64,000 bases of DNA from Sternotherus odoratus (taxonomy: Eukaryota > Chordata > Testudines > Kinosternidae): contig JAVMKO010000001.1 in assembly GCA_032164245.1 (NCBI GenBank), forward strand, positions 164,043,434 through 164,107,433, given 5' to 3'. Below the pieces are notes generated by a model. The model had not been told where the DNA came from and did no database searches. It saw only the letters and a list, made by a program, of their open reading frames with translations. A program made the translations under genes and the position numbers. Positions within the stretch are counted from its first letter, which is position 1, and the number at the start of each line of letters is the position of its first letter. Positions 36,486 to 47,409 of the stretch are shown here, piece by piece.

Positions 36486-37329
36486 ACTGTATAGCTGGGC
36501 AAGAATTTGAAATAGCATGTTAGAGCACATAATAGATGTTCTGAAATCACATATGTCCCAGTTTCTTGGATTACGGTACATTTACGTTGCACGTTCATAA
36601 ACACAGAACTTTGTAAAATGCCAAGATTAGTCCATCCATCCCTCCAACACATTCTCATCTCACAGCTGAGCGAAGTCATCTTCAGCACTACTTCATCCTA
36701 ATAAAGATTCTGGTAAGATATCTGTCACACTTACTCAAGATTAATACACAATTAGTCAGTGGATGGCCAAAGAAACAGATGAAAAACACTGCTTCATTTG
36801 AGGGGCATATGGAAATCATTAGAACAAAAATACAAAGACATCTTCCTTCAAATCAAAACTCTGACATCTCTTCAGGAACATCTGGCCACTTTCTTGTCCA
36901 CAAGAGTTATGAGATGTCCCAAGAAAAGCTCTGAAGTGGGACACAGCTTGCTAGGAAGCTTTTCTGAGGCGACTGCCACTTACTTCATCAATATATATTT
37001 TGCTAGTATACACAGTTTGTCAAACTGCCTCAGAAAAGAGAGAGCCACAGTATTCAAGAATTATTAAATGTTTGTGCAGTTTTGGTGGCCTCATAGTTTG
37101 GCCAAGTTATCAGCTGTTGAAAATTGCCATTTCCTACCTGTGGGTTGCTGGATGTGGCGTGTTTGTGGCAGCATCCCAAAAAACCCCACACTCTCCAGTG
37201 TTGTGCACACACTGCTCTGGTGCCAGCTTCAGCATTTCACATAGAGCTCAAGCTCCTGACAGGACACAGCAAAAGGATCCCCCTAGGTCCATTTTTCAAG
37301 CTCACTCCATACAGCCATCCTTTGACTGA
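36486..37329. other. Non-coding stretch, no gene seen
   Basis: No gene recognised; overlapping frames of 89-151 codons near 36798-37579 have no domain or initiation context. Confidence 0.45.
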
Positions 37330-37960
37330 AATTACAGGAAGTCCCGCCCCTTCCTTTGTCTCACGTCAATTTGTCTTGTGCCCCTACTTTCCTCCTCCAT
37401 TTCATATCATCTTCACCAGCTGCCCTCATCTTCCTTCAAAGTCTCCCCAAACAATCTCCCTGCCTTTGATGGCTAGTTGTCCAATAGATGAGTTCTATCA
37501 TCTCACACCTCTTAATCTCGTCATTTCCTCCAGGTTGCCATCCAAACAATCTTTTTCACTCCTTGCACATTACCATTAATGCTTATCAAACTTCCTGATG
37601 TTATGCCCTCCCTCTTTCCTTCCTGATTCCCTTCTTCCCACTATCCCCAATTCTGTCTCCTTCTGTATTTCTCTATTGCCAGCTGCCAGTGACCAGAATG
37701 TTTCTCTCCATCTCCAATCTTTCTTATTTGCTGTTTCCTCCATCTCTCCTTTCCACACATCTTTCATAACCCATGTGTCACATCTCTTCTGCTAAGATCT
37801 CAAATATTGTTGTTCCTTTCACATCACTGTTCATCTTTTCAGTCAGCAGAACCAAAGCACTATGACTTTCCACTTTTTTATTCCTTATCTTCTCCACCTT
37901 CCTGATCTTTCATTCTTCATCTTCCTCGCTCCTGTCTGTAGGCTGTTCCTAACTTGGGTC
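37330..37960. repeat. Pyrimidine-rich tract of about 630 bp
   Basis: The plus strand is strongly C/T-biased. Frames on it are low-complexity Ser/Pro/Leu. It resembles the composition of the LINE fragment at 9036-9975 but I found no RT motif in it. Confidence 0.5.
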
Positions 37961-38469
37961 TTCAAGCCAACCTATCACATTTCAGCCAGATGCTCCCTTC
38001 TCCTGAGTTTTGCTGAATGATCCCTGCCTGCAGCTGAGAATCCAGCCTAATGGAGTTGTACCATTGTCTTTCATAGAAAGAGGACTTGGCCTCTGGTAAT
38101 TAAGCCACCTAGCTTTATAGGTAGAGAAATATCAAATAAATGGCCCACTAACATTTTTAAATCTATACATAATTTCTAAAATATTTTAATATATGGCAAG
38201 TACAGAAGACATGATGATATGCTGTGATGTCCTGCAAAGGTTTTGTTAATGTTCAGTTAGGATGACCAGCCTCACTCAGTCATGAATAAGGCTGCTACCC
38301 CAAATTCACACACATAACAATACCATATTACAGTAACAAGTACTCTCTTCCTCATATATCATAAGCATATATTGACTGCTTGAGAGAGAGAATATTAAAT
38401 CAACCTTATTCTAAAACTTACATTTAAAGTTTTCCAAGCTGTATTTTCCATGTCCTTGTTAAAGCAATT
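37961..38469. other. AT-rich non-coding stretch
   Basis: Nothing recognised. Confidence 0.5.
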
Positions 38470-38793
38470 GAAGCTTTGGGCACATCTACTCCACCCACTG
38501 GATCAGCAGGTACCGATCGATCTTTCAGGGGTCGATTTATCATGTCTAGTCTAGATGTGATAAATCAATGCCCAAGCACTCTCCCATTGACTCCTGTACT
38601 CCACCGCCATGAGAGGCGCAGGCGGAGTTGACGGGGGAGTGGAAGCAGTCGACTCAGCACTGTGAAGGTGTTGCAGTATGTCGACCTAAATACGTTAACT
38701 TCAGCTACGCTATTCCCGTAGCTGAAGTTGCTCATCTTAGGATCAATCCCCCCACCCCCACCCCCACCCCCAGGGTAGACCAGGGCTTTGACA
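38470..38793. mobile_element. Multi-hairpin MITE-like repeat
   Basis: Starts near TTTGGGCACATCTACTCC and ends GGGTAGACCAGGGCTTTG, weakly inverted. Inside are two strong hairpins: GATTTATCATGTCTAG with CTAGATGTGATAAATC (38532-38565), and the perfect 13-bp AACTTCAGCTACG / CGTAGCTGAAGTT (38697-38709, 38717-38729). A (CCCCCA)n run lies at 38748-38771. No coding capacity. Confidence 0.65.
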
Positions 38794-39544
38794 ATTAAAA
38801 ATGCACAGCATTTCACTCACGGCTTCATTTTAACAAGACTGATTGTTCTATCCAAAATGTATAAAGCAAGATTTCAAAAACAAGCTTATTTTATTAATCT
38901 TAATTATTAAATTTTCTCTGACATTTGCAGTTCATTTTTGCTAGTAAGCATTAAACATTAGTACTTGGAGTTCATGTGGAGTTTAACAATATAATTTCCT
39001 ATCAGTGAAAAGTACAATGTATGTTGGCAGAAACTAAGTATATGAAGAATTAACAGTTATCAAATTCAAGAGGGAAAATAATTTCTGTTAGAGAGACCAT
39101 TGCCAACTGTCACACTTCCATTTACAGATATGAATTTCTCTTTGTTGGCCATCAGCCGCCTTCAGTAGATTGACACTCACTTTCCATTGCGAACAGGACA
39201 TTCATGCCAGCTCTAGGACCCAATCCTGTTTCCACTGTAGTCAGAAATGTTGCCATGGACTTCAAGGGAAGCAGGATTAGAACCTTAAATAGAGATAGAG
39301 GTTTGATAAGCTTTACGTTACTGCTATGATCATTGTTAATTTGGTTGAGTATATAAAGGAATAAATAGCTTCCAGGTCACTGACAGCTTTGATGTTTAGC
39401 TGTCAATGGGAATGATTTTAAGGCTCGTCAACAGAACATTAACCCTAAGATTGTTCTTTTATGTAGGCAGTTTTTAGGAAACGTCAAAGGATGGTCAAAG
39501 GCCAAAGAGGCAACCATTATGGCGCTAGAGTTTTTCAGGTTTTT
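38794..39544. other. Non-coding stretch with one hairpin repeat
   Basis: 39210-39290 (ACCCAATCCTGTTTCCACTG then GACTTCAAGGGAAGCAGGAT) is a dispersed hairpin-family member. No gene. Confidence 0.5.
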
Positions 39545-40190
39545 AAATCAAAATGTCAAGGGTGTTTGTATTTTCTAGAGGTGTTTTGGGGAGGAAATCC
39601 AGCAGAAAATTTGGAAATTGGCTGAAAAAATCAAAGACTGAAAATTTTCAGTGAAAAACCAAAATACTTTTTGCTGAAAACTGAAATTTTTCAACTAAAA
39701 TGAAACATTTTTATTTGGAAATGCTGCCAATGTGCCTCAGACCCCCATTCTCCACTATACACTGGACCCCTTGGCAAGCGTACATCTCCCACGATACACC
39801 ACAGTTATTCCTGTTGCTGAGTCACCATGGTGCGTCATGGGAGATAGTTCAGCTGGGGAACCCAGTCCACAGAGGAGAATGGGAGTGTGAGGCACTTGAA
39901 CTGCAATTTTCATGAGACACCATGTCAGCATTTCCAAATTAAAATATTTGGGTTTTGACTGACTTCCCCCCCCCCTTCACCCCAGACCCCTCCCCCCAAA
40001 AAAATCCTGAACAAATCATTTTTAGCTTTAGGGCATTTGGTTTTTCAACATAACATTTTCCAGAGAAAGTAGACAAACATTTCATGAAACAACAGGTGGG
40101 TTTGTTCCGGGGTTGTTTTTTCCCTCAAAACAGCAATTTTCCATCACAAAACAGTTTCAGCAAAAAAATTTCAACAAGCCCATTTTAGAT
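39545..40190. repeat. AT-rich interspersed repeat with internal palindrome
   Basis: Outer parts are AAATTTTTCA / TGAAAATTTT-rich. The core has TCTCCCACGATACACCA (39785-39801) mirrored by TGGTGCGTCATGGGAGA (39828-39844). Similar outer parts occur at 30590-30930, 36300-36470 and 56700-57180. It contains a C run at 39967-39976. Confidence 0.55.
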
Positions 40191-41645
40191 AACTAGCATT
40201 TTGGTCATTCTCTGATAATAAGGAGAGATTTAACTAGTTCAGCCATACCAGAAGGTATCAGATACCACAAAGATAACTATAGTATAACTATCTAGACCTG
40301 ACCTTTGTAAACCCTGCCCAATTTATTTTCAAAGACTCTTTCACCCTGAAATGGGGAGAAACCTGGTTAGCTCAGATGAATTGAAACTCTTTGTGAGAGT
40401 TCACAGAATCTGGCACTTCATATCACTGAACTGTTTTCACTAAGTTTCAGTCTTCCAGCCAACAGCAGTGGGCAACATTCAAGATTCTCATTGAAAACTG
40501 GCTAATCTCTTTGCTATTCACATCCACTCACTTGCAGTACACACAAAAATCACCAAAGCTACTGCTCCTCTACCTAGAACAGTTTATGTTCTCTTCTCTG
40601 TCAAGCATTCACTCTCTCCTCTCTTCCTTCAAATCCCAATAGCTACTCTTTCCAAGAATACTACCTATTACCCCTTCCACAGCACTCTTTCTACCCAGAA
40701 TTATTGTTTCATAGCGTCTCATTCTTGGTTTGTCTGGGTCTGCCTTTGATTGAAGCGCTTCAGGATAAGAGAATGTCTTATTATACATTTGTTAACATTA
40801 AAAATACAGCATTAGTCAAAAGTTACCACACATGTGGTGCCTACGATAACACAGTTTCTCTCTATGCTTCAAATAGGAAATAAAATAACTGTAATATCTT
40901 AGGTGCCCCTGTGTGCTACCTACAAGGCAATGCTGACTTTTTAACAGCAACTATGGTATATTTGTAAATGTGCAGCTCTATACAAGTGAGTGTTAATAAG
41001 GATATCCATAAAATCTAAATGAAAATAGACTGTATGAATAAGGGTTAGGGAAGAGGCTAATCATTTTATTGAGTAGAAGAACAGAGTGAAAGAAAATTTG
41101 TGCAGACTAACTTTGAAAGAAGACGCAGAGAGAAATAGAGAAAAAATCATATGAAATAATATATAAGATAAGGGATTGAAAATACAACATATCCCATATA
41201 GGTCACCCACATATGACTGCTTTGTTTTTGGACTGATCTTCTATCCCTAATAAGTAGCACACTGTTCCTTTCTTGTTAGGTTTGTAAACAGAATCACCCT
41301 GAGAAAAATATCACAAGGCAGATCCTGCAAACCCTTACACATGCATAAGAACTACTCATACATGTAATGGTTTTCAGGATCAAGCCCAAAGGTCTGACTT
41401 ACTGGGGGGTGAAAAAAAAGTTCAGAAATTCAAAAAGAGGCCAGCCCTGCATACTCTTATACATGCAAATATTCCCTGTACATTGACTGAAGTACCACTG
41501 TTGATTTCAGTGAGACTGCTCAAGTAAATAAGGACAATTCAAGGGATCTTGCCAAAATTTACACACTTGAGTAATTTTACTCAGCCAAATAGACTTTTTG
41601 AGCTCAATGGAACTATTTGCATGACTAAAACCACTCATGTATCTA
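40191..41645. other. Non-coding stretch, no gene seen
   Basis: 41480-41630 contains TTGATTTCAGTGAGACTGCT and GAGCTCAATGGAAC blocks of the dispersed hairpin family. Otherwise nothing recognised. Confidence 0.5.
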
Positions 41646-41942
41646 AGGGTACATCTACACAGAAAAATAAACCGCACAGCAGCGAGTCTCAGAGCCTGGG
41701 TCAACTGACTTGGGCTTGTTCTGTAGCGCTAAAAATAGTGGCCTAGACCTTCAGGCTCAGGCTGGAGCAGGGTTCTGAGCACCCCTCTCACCGGGCCTCA
41801 GAGACAGTCTCCAGCCTGAGCCCAAATGTCTACACTGGTATTCTTTGTGCCGTAGCATTGCCCCGAGTCAGTTTGACCCAGGCTCGGAGACTGGCTGCTG
41901 TGGGGGTTTTCTGTTTTGTTTTTTGCTGTGTACCCGTACCCT
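41646..41942. mobile_element. 297-bp MITE (AGGGTAC ends)
   Basis: AGGGTACATCTACACAGA (41646-41663) pairs with the end GCTGTGTACCCGTACCCT (41925-41942), inverted with few mismatches. Internal AATGTCTACACTGG suggests the CTACAC MITE group. No duplication of the flanks is clear. Confidence 0.75.
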
Positions 41943-42884
41943 AAATGTTTGTAAGATTGAGGCATTACATTAGATGTATTATTTCATCCCTAACTGTGGT
42001 GACACTGCAATACATTGCGTTATATATATTCTGCCATGAATGGTAGAGAAAGACACTATAGTCTGAACAGATGTGTGCCAGAAGGTTGCTGAACTAAAAC
42101 AAACAACATGGAGGAACAGTAGTGTTCCTCTTGTCCCTGTTTTCCCCCTCATTAAGTTTAGGACAATAAGGAGCTGGTGTCTGATTTTTGTACTAACAGA
42201 AAACACTGAAAAAGACACAGTTTCACAGAACTTCATTAACAATATTTATCACCTTGCAGGATATAATTGCAGTGTGATGCTGTATTTAAACAAGCTGACA
42301 AAATGAGCTCCTATAGTTCAAAACAAGCCATGAGAGCCCATATCATTTTTCCCTGAAGTTGTTCGTTTTGTGACTAAAATGGCCCAGGCAGAGCAATTTG
42401 ACTTTTCCACATCAGATATAATCAGTGGTTTGGACTCCAGCTCTGAAAACACATCTGAATGTGAATAACTTCACAGAGGTGAATACTGTATTCTCATTGA
42501 GCCACAGATGGGAAGTTATTCGTATGTATTAAGTGCTTGCAGAATTGAAGCCTAAGAATGATACAGAAAATATTGGTGGTACTTGCATTGTATGGATGGG
42601 TTCAATGCATCCTGAATCATCTTTCATTATTTTCTCTGAAAATAATTAAAGATATCCACAACAATTATTAGCGGTGAGCTCTAGGTTTCTCTAATGTAGT
42701 TTGGGAATAGTGCACTTTCTTTAGCTAGATACAGAATGTCACAGCATGTTGTCACCTAACACATTCCACCTGCAATACATCACAATCTATAAAAGGTCAG
42801 TTTAAAATACCCTGTTCCCCAAACATGATTTGTATAATTTGATGAGAAGTATTTCCATATTCTAAATATCTATCTATCATATCC
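41943..42884. other. Non-coding stretch before the Penelope insertion
   Basis: Nothing recognised; (TATC)n at 42868-42879. Confidence 0.5.
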
Positions 42885-42892
42885 TAATAGGT
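42885..42892. repeat. Target site duplication, left copy
   Basis: TAATAGGT, repeated exactly at 45174-45181, brackets the Penelope-like element. Confidence 0.9.
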
Positions 42893-44947
42893 ATATCCCA
42901 CCAGCAGCACAAGAAGAAGAACTCCACATGGACTCCTCCTGAGGGTCGAAATGACAGTCTGGACCTATACATAGAATGCTTCCGCCGACGTGCACAGGCA
43001 GAAATTGTGGAAAAACAACATCGCCTGCCTCACAACCTAAATCGTGCAGAACGCAATGCTACCCACAGCCTCAGAAACAACCCTGACATCATTATCAAAG
43101 AGGCTGATAAAGGAGGTGCTGTTGTCATCATGGACAGGTCAGACTACCAAAAGGAGGCTACCAGACAACTCTCCAATACCAATTTCTACAGGCCACTTCC
43201 CTCCGATCCCACCGAGGAATATACTAAGAAACTGCACCATCTACTCAGGACTCTCCCTGCACTAACACAGGAACAAATTAATACACCCTTAGAGCCCCGA
43301 CCGGGGTTATTCTATCTACTACCCAAGATCCACAAACCTGGAAACCCTGGACGCCCCATCATCTCGGGCATTGGCACTCTCACTGAAGGACTGTCTGGAT
43401 ATGTAGACTCTCTACTCAGACCCTATGCCACCAGCACTCCCAGCTATCTCCGTGATACCACCGACTTCCTGAGGAAACTACAATGCATTGGTGACCTTCC
43501 AGAAAACACCATCCTAGCCACCATGGATGTAGAGGCCCTCTACACAAACATCCCTCACAAAGATGGAATACAAGCTGTCCGGAATAGTATCCCTGATGAT
43601 GCCACAGCACAGGTGGTTGCTGAGCTCTGTGAATTTATCCTCACACACAACTATTTCAAATTTGGTGACAATATATACCTTCAGACCAGTGGCACGGCTA
43701 TGGGCACCCGCATGGCCCCACAGTATGCCAACATCTTTATGGCTGACCTGGAACAACGCTTCCTCAACTCTTGTCCACTCACACCCCTTCTCTATCTACG
43801 CTACATTGATGACATCTTCATCATCTGGACCCATGGGAAAGAAACTCTGGAAGAATTCCACCGTGACTTCAACAGCTTCCACCCCAACATCCACCTCAGT
43901 CTGGACCAGTCCACACAGGAAGTCCACTTCCTAGACACCACAGTGCAAATTAATGACGGCCACATCGACACCACCCTATACCGAAAACCTACCGACAGCT
44001 ATGCCTACCTTCATGCCACCAGCTTCCATCCCGGACATACCACACGATCCATTGTCTACAGCCAAGCACTGAGGTACAATCGGATTTGCTCCAACCCCTC
44101 AGACAGAGACCAACACCTACGAGATCTTCACCAAGCTTTCTCAAAACTACAATACCCACACAAGGAAATAAGGACACAGATCAACAGAGCCAGACGTGTA
44201 CCCAGAAGCCTGCTGCTGCAAGACAAGCCCAAGAAAGAAAACAACAGAACACCACTGGCCATCACCTACAGTCCTCAGTTAAAACCTCTGCAACGCATCA
44301 TCAGCGACCTACAACCCATCCTGGACAATAATCCCTCACTTTCACAGGTCTTGGGAAGAAGGCCAGTGTTGGCACACAGACAACTTGCCAACCTTAAACA
44401 GATTCTCACCGGCAACAGCACACTGCACCACAATAACTCCAATTCAGGAACCAATCCATGCAACAAACCTCGATGCCAACTCTGCCCACATATCTACACC
44501 AGCAACACCATCACAGGACCTAACCAGATCAGCCATACCATCACTGGTTCATTCACCTGCACATCTACCAATGTCATATATGCCATTATATGCCAGCAAT
44601 GTCCCTCTGCTATGTACATCGGCCAAACTGGACAGTCCCTACGAAAAAGGATAAATGGACACAAATCAGATATCAGGAATGGCAATATACAAAAACCTGT
44701 AGGAGAACACTTCAATCTGCCTGGACACACAATTACAGATTTAAAAGTCACCATACTGCAGCAAAAAAACTGCAAGACCAGACTGCAAAGAGAAACTGCA
44801 GAGCTGCAATTCATTTGCAAGTTTGATACAATCAATCTAGGATTGAACAAGGATCTTGAATGGCTTGCTAATTACAAAAACAGCTTCTCCTCTCTCCGAG
44901 TTCATACCTCCAATTCAGCAGCTAGAAGAATACCCCACCCTCCCTGA
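42893..44947 (+). CDS. Penelope-like reverse transcriptase with GIY-YIG endonuclease (partial)
   Basis: The frame is open from the insertion junction to the stop at 44947 with no internal stop. No ATG lies before 43130; 43007 is GTG, so the protein start is missing and the frame is a 5'-truncated remnant. Counting from 43007: RT motif A TMDVEALYTNIPH (about residue 171-183), SGTAMGTRMAPQYANIFM (about 227-244), and catalytic YIDD (266-269). Next comes a Cys cluster CNKPRCQLC (about 483-491), a likely zinc-binding linker, then the GIY-YIG nuclease: IYAIICQQC (about 524), MYIGQTGQSLRKR (536-548) and the conserved Glu in GEHFN (about 567). RT copies the element RNA at a nicked target; GIY-YIG makes the nick. 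All visible catalytic residues are present, but without the N-terminus and promoter autonomous activity is unlikely. I cannot assign the clade (Neptune/Poseidon/Penelope) with confidence. Confidence 0.93.
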   Translation: MSHQQHKKKNSTWTPPEGRNDSLDLYIECFRRRAQAEIVEKQHRLPHNLNRAERNATHSLRNNPDIIIKEADKGGAVVIMDRSDYQKEATRQLSNTNFYRPLPSDPTEEYTKKLHHLLRTLPALTQEQINTPLEPRPGLFYLLPKIHKPGNPGRPIISGIGTLTEGLSGYVDSLLRPYATSTPSYLRDTTDFLRKLQCIGDLPENTILATMDVEALYTNIPHKDGIQAVRNSIPDDATAQVVAELCEFILTHNYFKFGDNIYLQTSGTAMGTRMAPQYANIFMADLEQRFLNSCPLTPLLYLRYIDDIFIIWTHGKETLEEFHRDFNSFHPNIHLSLDQSTQEVHFLDTTVQINDGHIDTTLYRKPTDSYAYLHATSFHPGHTTRSIVYSQALRYNRICSNPSDRDQHLRDLHQAFSKLQYPHKEIRTQINRARRVPRSLLLQDKPKKENNRTPLAITYSPQLKPLQRIISDLQPILDNNPSLSQVLGRRPVLAHRQLANLKQILTGNSTLHHNNSNSGTNPCNKPRCQLCPHIYTSNTITGPNQISHTITGSFTCTSTNVIYAIICQQCPSAMYIGQTGQSLRKRINGHKSDIRNGNIQKPVGEHFNLPGHTITDLKVTILQQKNCKTRLQRETAELQFICKFDTINLGLNKDLEWLANYKNSFSSLRVHTSNSAARRIPHPP

Positions 44948-45050
44948 TTTGAGTTAACAAGCTGGTTCAGCCTGATTGGACTAACCTTGTTACCTCCTAC
45001 CTGGTTCTTGCCTACTTATCAATACCTGTCCCTGGACACTTCCACTGCTT

Positions 45051-45092
45051 GCATCCGACAAAGTGGGTATTAGCCCACGAAAGCTTATGCTT
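45051..45092 (+). ncRNA. Hammerhead-like motif in the Penelope 3' region
   Basis: CCGACAA (45055-45061) in the place of CTGATGA, one extra A, stem II GTGGG (45063-45067) with CCCAC (45074-45078), GAAA (45079-45082), a minimal stem III GC/GC closing TTAT (45083-45090), then TT as the expected cleavage-site position. U4 is changed to C and the invariant G8 to A relative to the consensus, and stem I is not evident, so this copy is probably inactive. The copies at 17.3 kb and 56.3 kb keep G8. Confidence 0.5.
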
Positions 45093-45173
45093 CAAAACTT
45101 TATAGTTAGTCTTTAAGGTGCCACAGGACTTTGTTACCTCTGCTATTCCAGACTAACACGGCTACCTCTCTGA

Positions 45174-45181
45174 TAATAGGT
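45174..45181. repeat. Target site duplication, right copy
   Basis: TAATAGGT, identical to 42885-42892. Confidence 0.9.
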
Positions 45182-47267
45182 GCTTGGCAACTCTCAATTA
45201 CCATTAATATCAATGGGAATTATATATCCTTTGCACTACTCAGGATTTGGCCACTTTTTTTTGTTGGCTACTAAGTCACTGAGATTTTATCTTAATCAAC
45301 TAATGGAATCACTGCAGTTTACGTAGGTCCTTCAATATGTTTTTGCTGGCCATTCACACAAGAATGAGAAATTAAGGCAGACAATTTTATTTGCAGAGGT
45401 GTAAAAACAGTATTTAGGGCATAATCTAAAGTTGGGGGGCAGACCTACAGTTTTAACAGTTAGAATACAATAGGAGTTTTGCTGTGTAAAGGCTAATGGA
45501 TCAAGCCCTTGGTTTACAAACAAGGGGGGAAATGAAACCTAAATCGAAGCCATGTTAATTTTACTTCCAGTGAAAACAAGAAGGGGGAGGAGGGGGGAAC
45601 TCATGGGTGCCAGTTAGAAAAGAACTAAGTTGACAGGGAAAGAAATATTCCTTTTGAGGTTGCAAGAGAGTATTACAAGCAATGGAGGGTAAAACATAAA
45701 AACATATATAAAAAACAAGTATTTATGAGTGGACCTTTAAAACATTGCTGTTATAAAAATTGCTTTGCATTTTTTGCAGATGCCAACAAAATACAAATCT
45801 GCCCACATCCTCTTTGGCATTACCTGAGTTTCCCAGCAGGTAACTCTGACATGTCTCTGCTCAAATGTGGTTACATAAAGTAATATAAAAATAATATTTG
45901 GCTTTGCTGCGAATGTGCATAATGGAAAGACAAACATTATTAAAAAGACCATCATTTTTAGTGATTAAAATAATCCACAGCAGGAAAAAAAATTCTTCCA
46001 TAACTTTCCAAGTTCCCATTTGTCATAGTTTTGCAACAAGAAGCCACGGTAATTTCATTTTTCTTGACTTCTATTAAAAAGATCAATACATATGATTCCA
46101 AAGAGTCTCAGCTCATGAAAAGATGGAGCTAGTCTGTAATCACATATGAAAGTATTGGTTGTCATTAGCAGAAAGATTGATTTGTAAAGACAGCAGGCCC
46201 AGAGTGAAAGTACTTAAAAATTTCCATTGGGCTATTGCTGAACAACTCTGCCCAGCAACCTTTCACCTTGCAGATAATTAAATACAGATAACGAATTACC
46301 ATATTAGAAGGAACAATTGCATTGGGGATATTCAATAGATGCCCACTTTAGTAAAGCAATAACAAATTTCTGAATAATGATTTTGTTTTGTGCATAAAAC
46401 CCTAATGAGCTCTGACAGTACAAAGTCATTTTTCAACATGCATTTAACTCCAATTTGTCAAATAAGATATCCATAAAATCACCTGAGGTATGAGAAGCCC
46501 TAATGGCCTGCAGCATAAACAGTCCAAGTCTTCACTGTCACTTTGCCTGGGAGAAAGTGATCAAGTAAGATTTGCGAGCTAAGAACTTTCTAGTGGGAAA
46601 CATGGGTGATATCCTGGCCTCGTTAAAGTCCGTGGCAAAAGTCCCATTTTCTTCAATTGGACCAAAAATTCACCCTAGACCTTTTCATGAATTTGCCTAA
46701 CCAATCCTCGGCTGATTCACCTTGTGTAATGAAAGATCCTCCATGCCCCCAGGTCTCCCAGCCCATAGCACAGGAAGAATTGCCAGAGAAGGGCTAAAAT
46801 AAAGATAAGACTGCAATACATTAGGAAAACTGTGCAAAGAAATCTTCACATTGCTTCTATACATTGTCACCAGTGTTTGACTTGTAAACATTTCATTTGG
46901 TGCTTCAAGTCTTCAATCTATTCCACATATCTAGAAGTCTAGTGAATGTTTATGTAAATATGCTTATTTAGTTGAACACAGCCTATTGCGTCCCTGACCC
47001 CCTAATACCTGGGGCTCCACCCAGTACAATTATGCTGCCAACTCTGGCTGAATACTTTTCCAAACTCAGCTTCCTCCAAACAGTTTTGCATAATTTGCCC
47101 AGGCATGCAGACAAGACCAAACCATGTTCCAGGCACAGGACTATGTCCTTCTGAAACTGTGTATATGCAGGGCGTGAAATTCTGGCTCTAACGAAGTCAA
47201 TGGTAAAATTCCTGTTGACTTCAACGGGTTCAGATTTTTACTCATGGTTTAGACCCATTCATAGCTC
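45182..47267. other. Non-coding stretch, no gene seen
   Basis: 47172-47238 (GAAATTCTGGCTCTAACGAA then CCTGTTGACTTCAACGGG) and 46610-46676 are members of the dispersed hairpin family. No coding region recognised. Confidence 0.5.
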
Positions 47268-47409
47268 CACCCAACCAGTGGTGCTAAAACTACGGGTGCT
47301 GGAGGTGCTGCCACACCCCCTCACTTGAAGTAGTAATAAATACCAAATACATGGTTTCCATCATCAGCACCCTCACTAGAAAAATTATTCCAACACTCCT
47401 GCATCCAAC
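47268..47409. mobile_element. 126-bp hAT-type MITE with 8-bp duplication
   Basis: CACCCAAC (47268-47275) and CATCCAAC (47402-47409), one mismatch, flank an element starting CAGTGGTGCTAAAACTACGG and ending TTCCAACACTCCTG. It is the third copy of the family at 13070 and 24039, and the one that shows both ends, defining the element as CAG...CTG. Confidence 0.85.

Larger units (their letters stand above)
42893..45173 (+). mobile_element. Penelope-like retroelement, 5'-truncated
   Basis: A 2281-bp insertion bounded by the 8-bp duplication TAATAGGT. It contains one long open frame (RT plus GIY-YIG endonuclease) and a ~226-bp 3' region with a hammerhead-like motif, ending ACACGGCTACCTCTCTGA. Penelope-like elements are a non-LTR group that pairs a telomerase-like reverse transcriptase with a GIY-YIG nuclease and often inserts as 5'-truncated copies. 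Here the frame is already open at the left junction, so the N-terminal coding part and promoter are missing. The undamaged frame and perfect duplication point to a fairly young insertion. Two other 3' ends lie at 17147-17565 and 56175-56550. Confidence 0.95.

Noticed and set aside
37124..37579. 151-codon plus-strand frame
   Set aside because: Low-complexity Ser/Pro/Leu product of a pyrimidine-rich tract, without domain motifs.
43007..43009. Translation start of the Penelope protein
   Set aside because: The codon is GTG and the frame stays open upstream with Penelope-like residues to the insertion junction. The true start is missing by 5' truncation.
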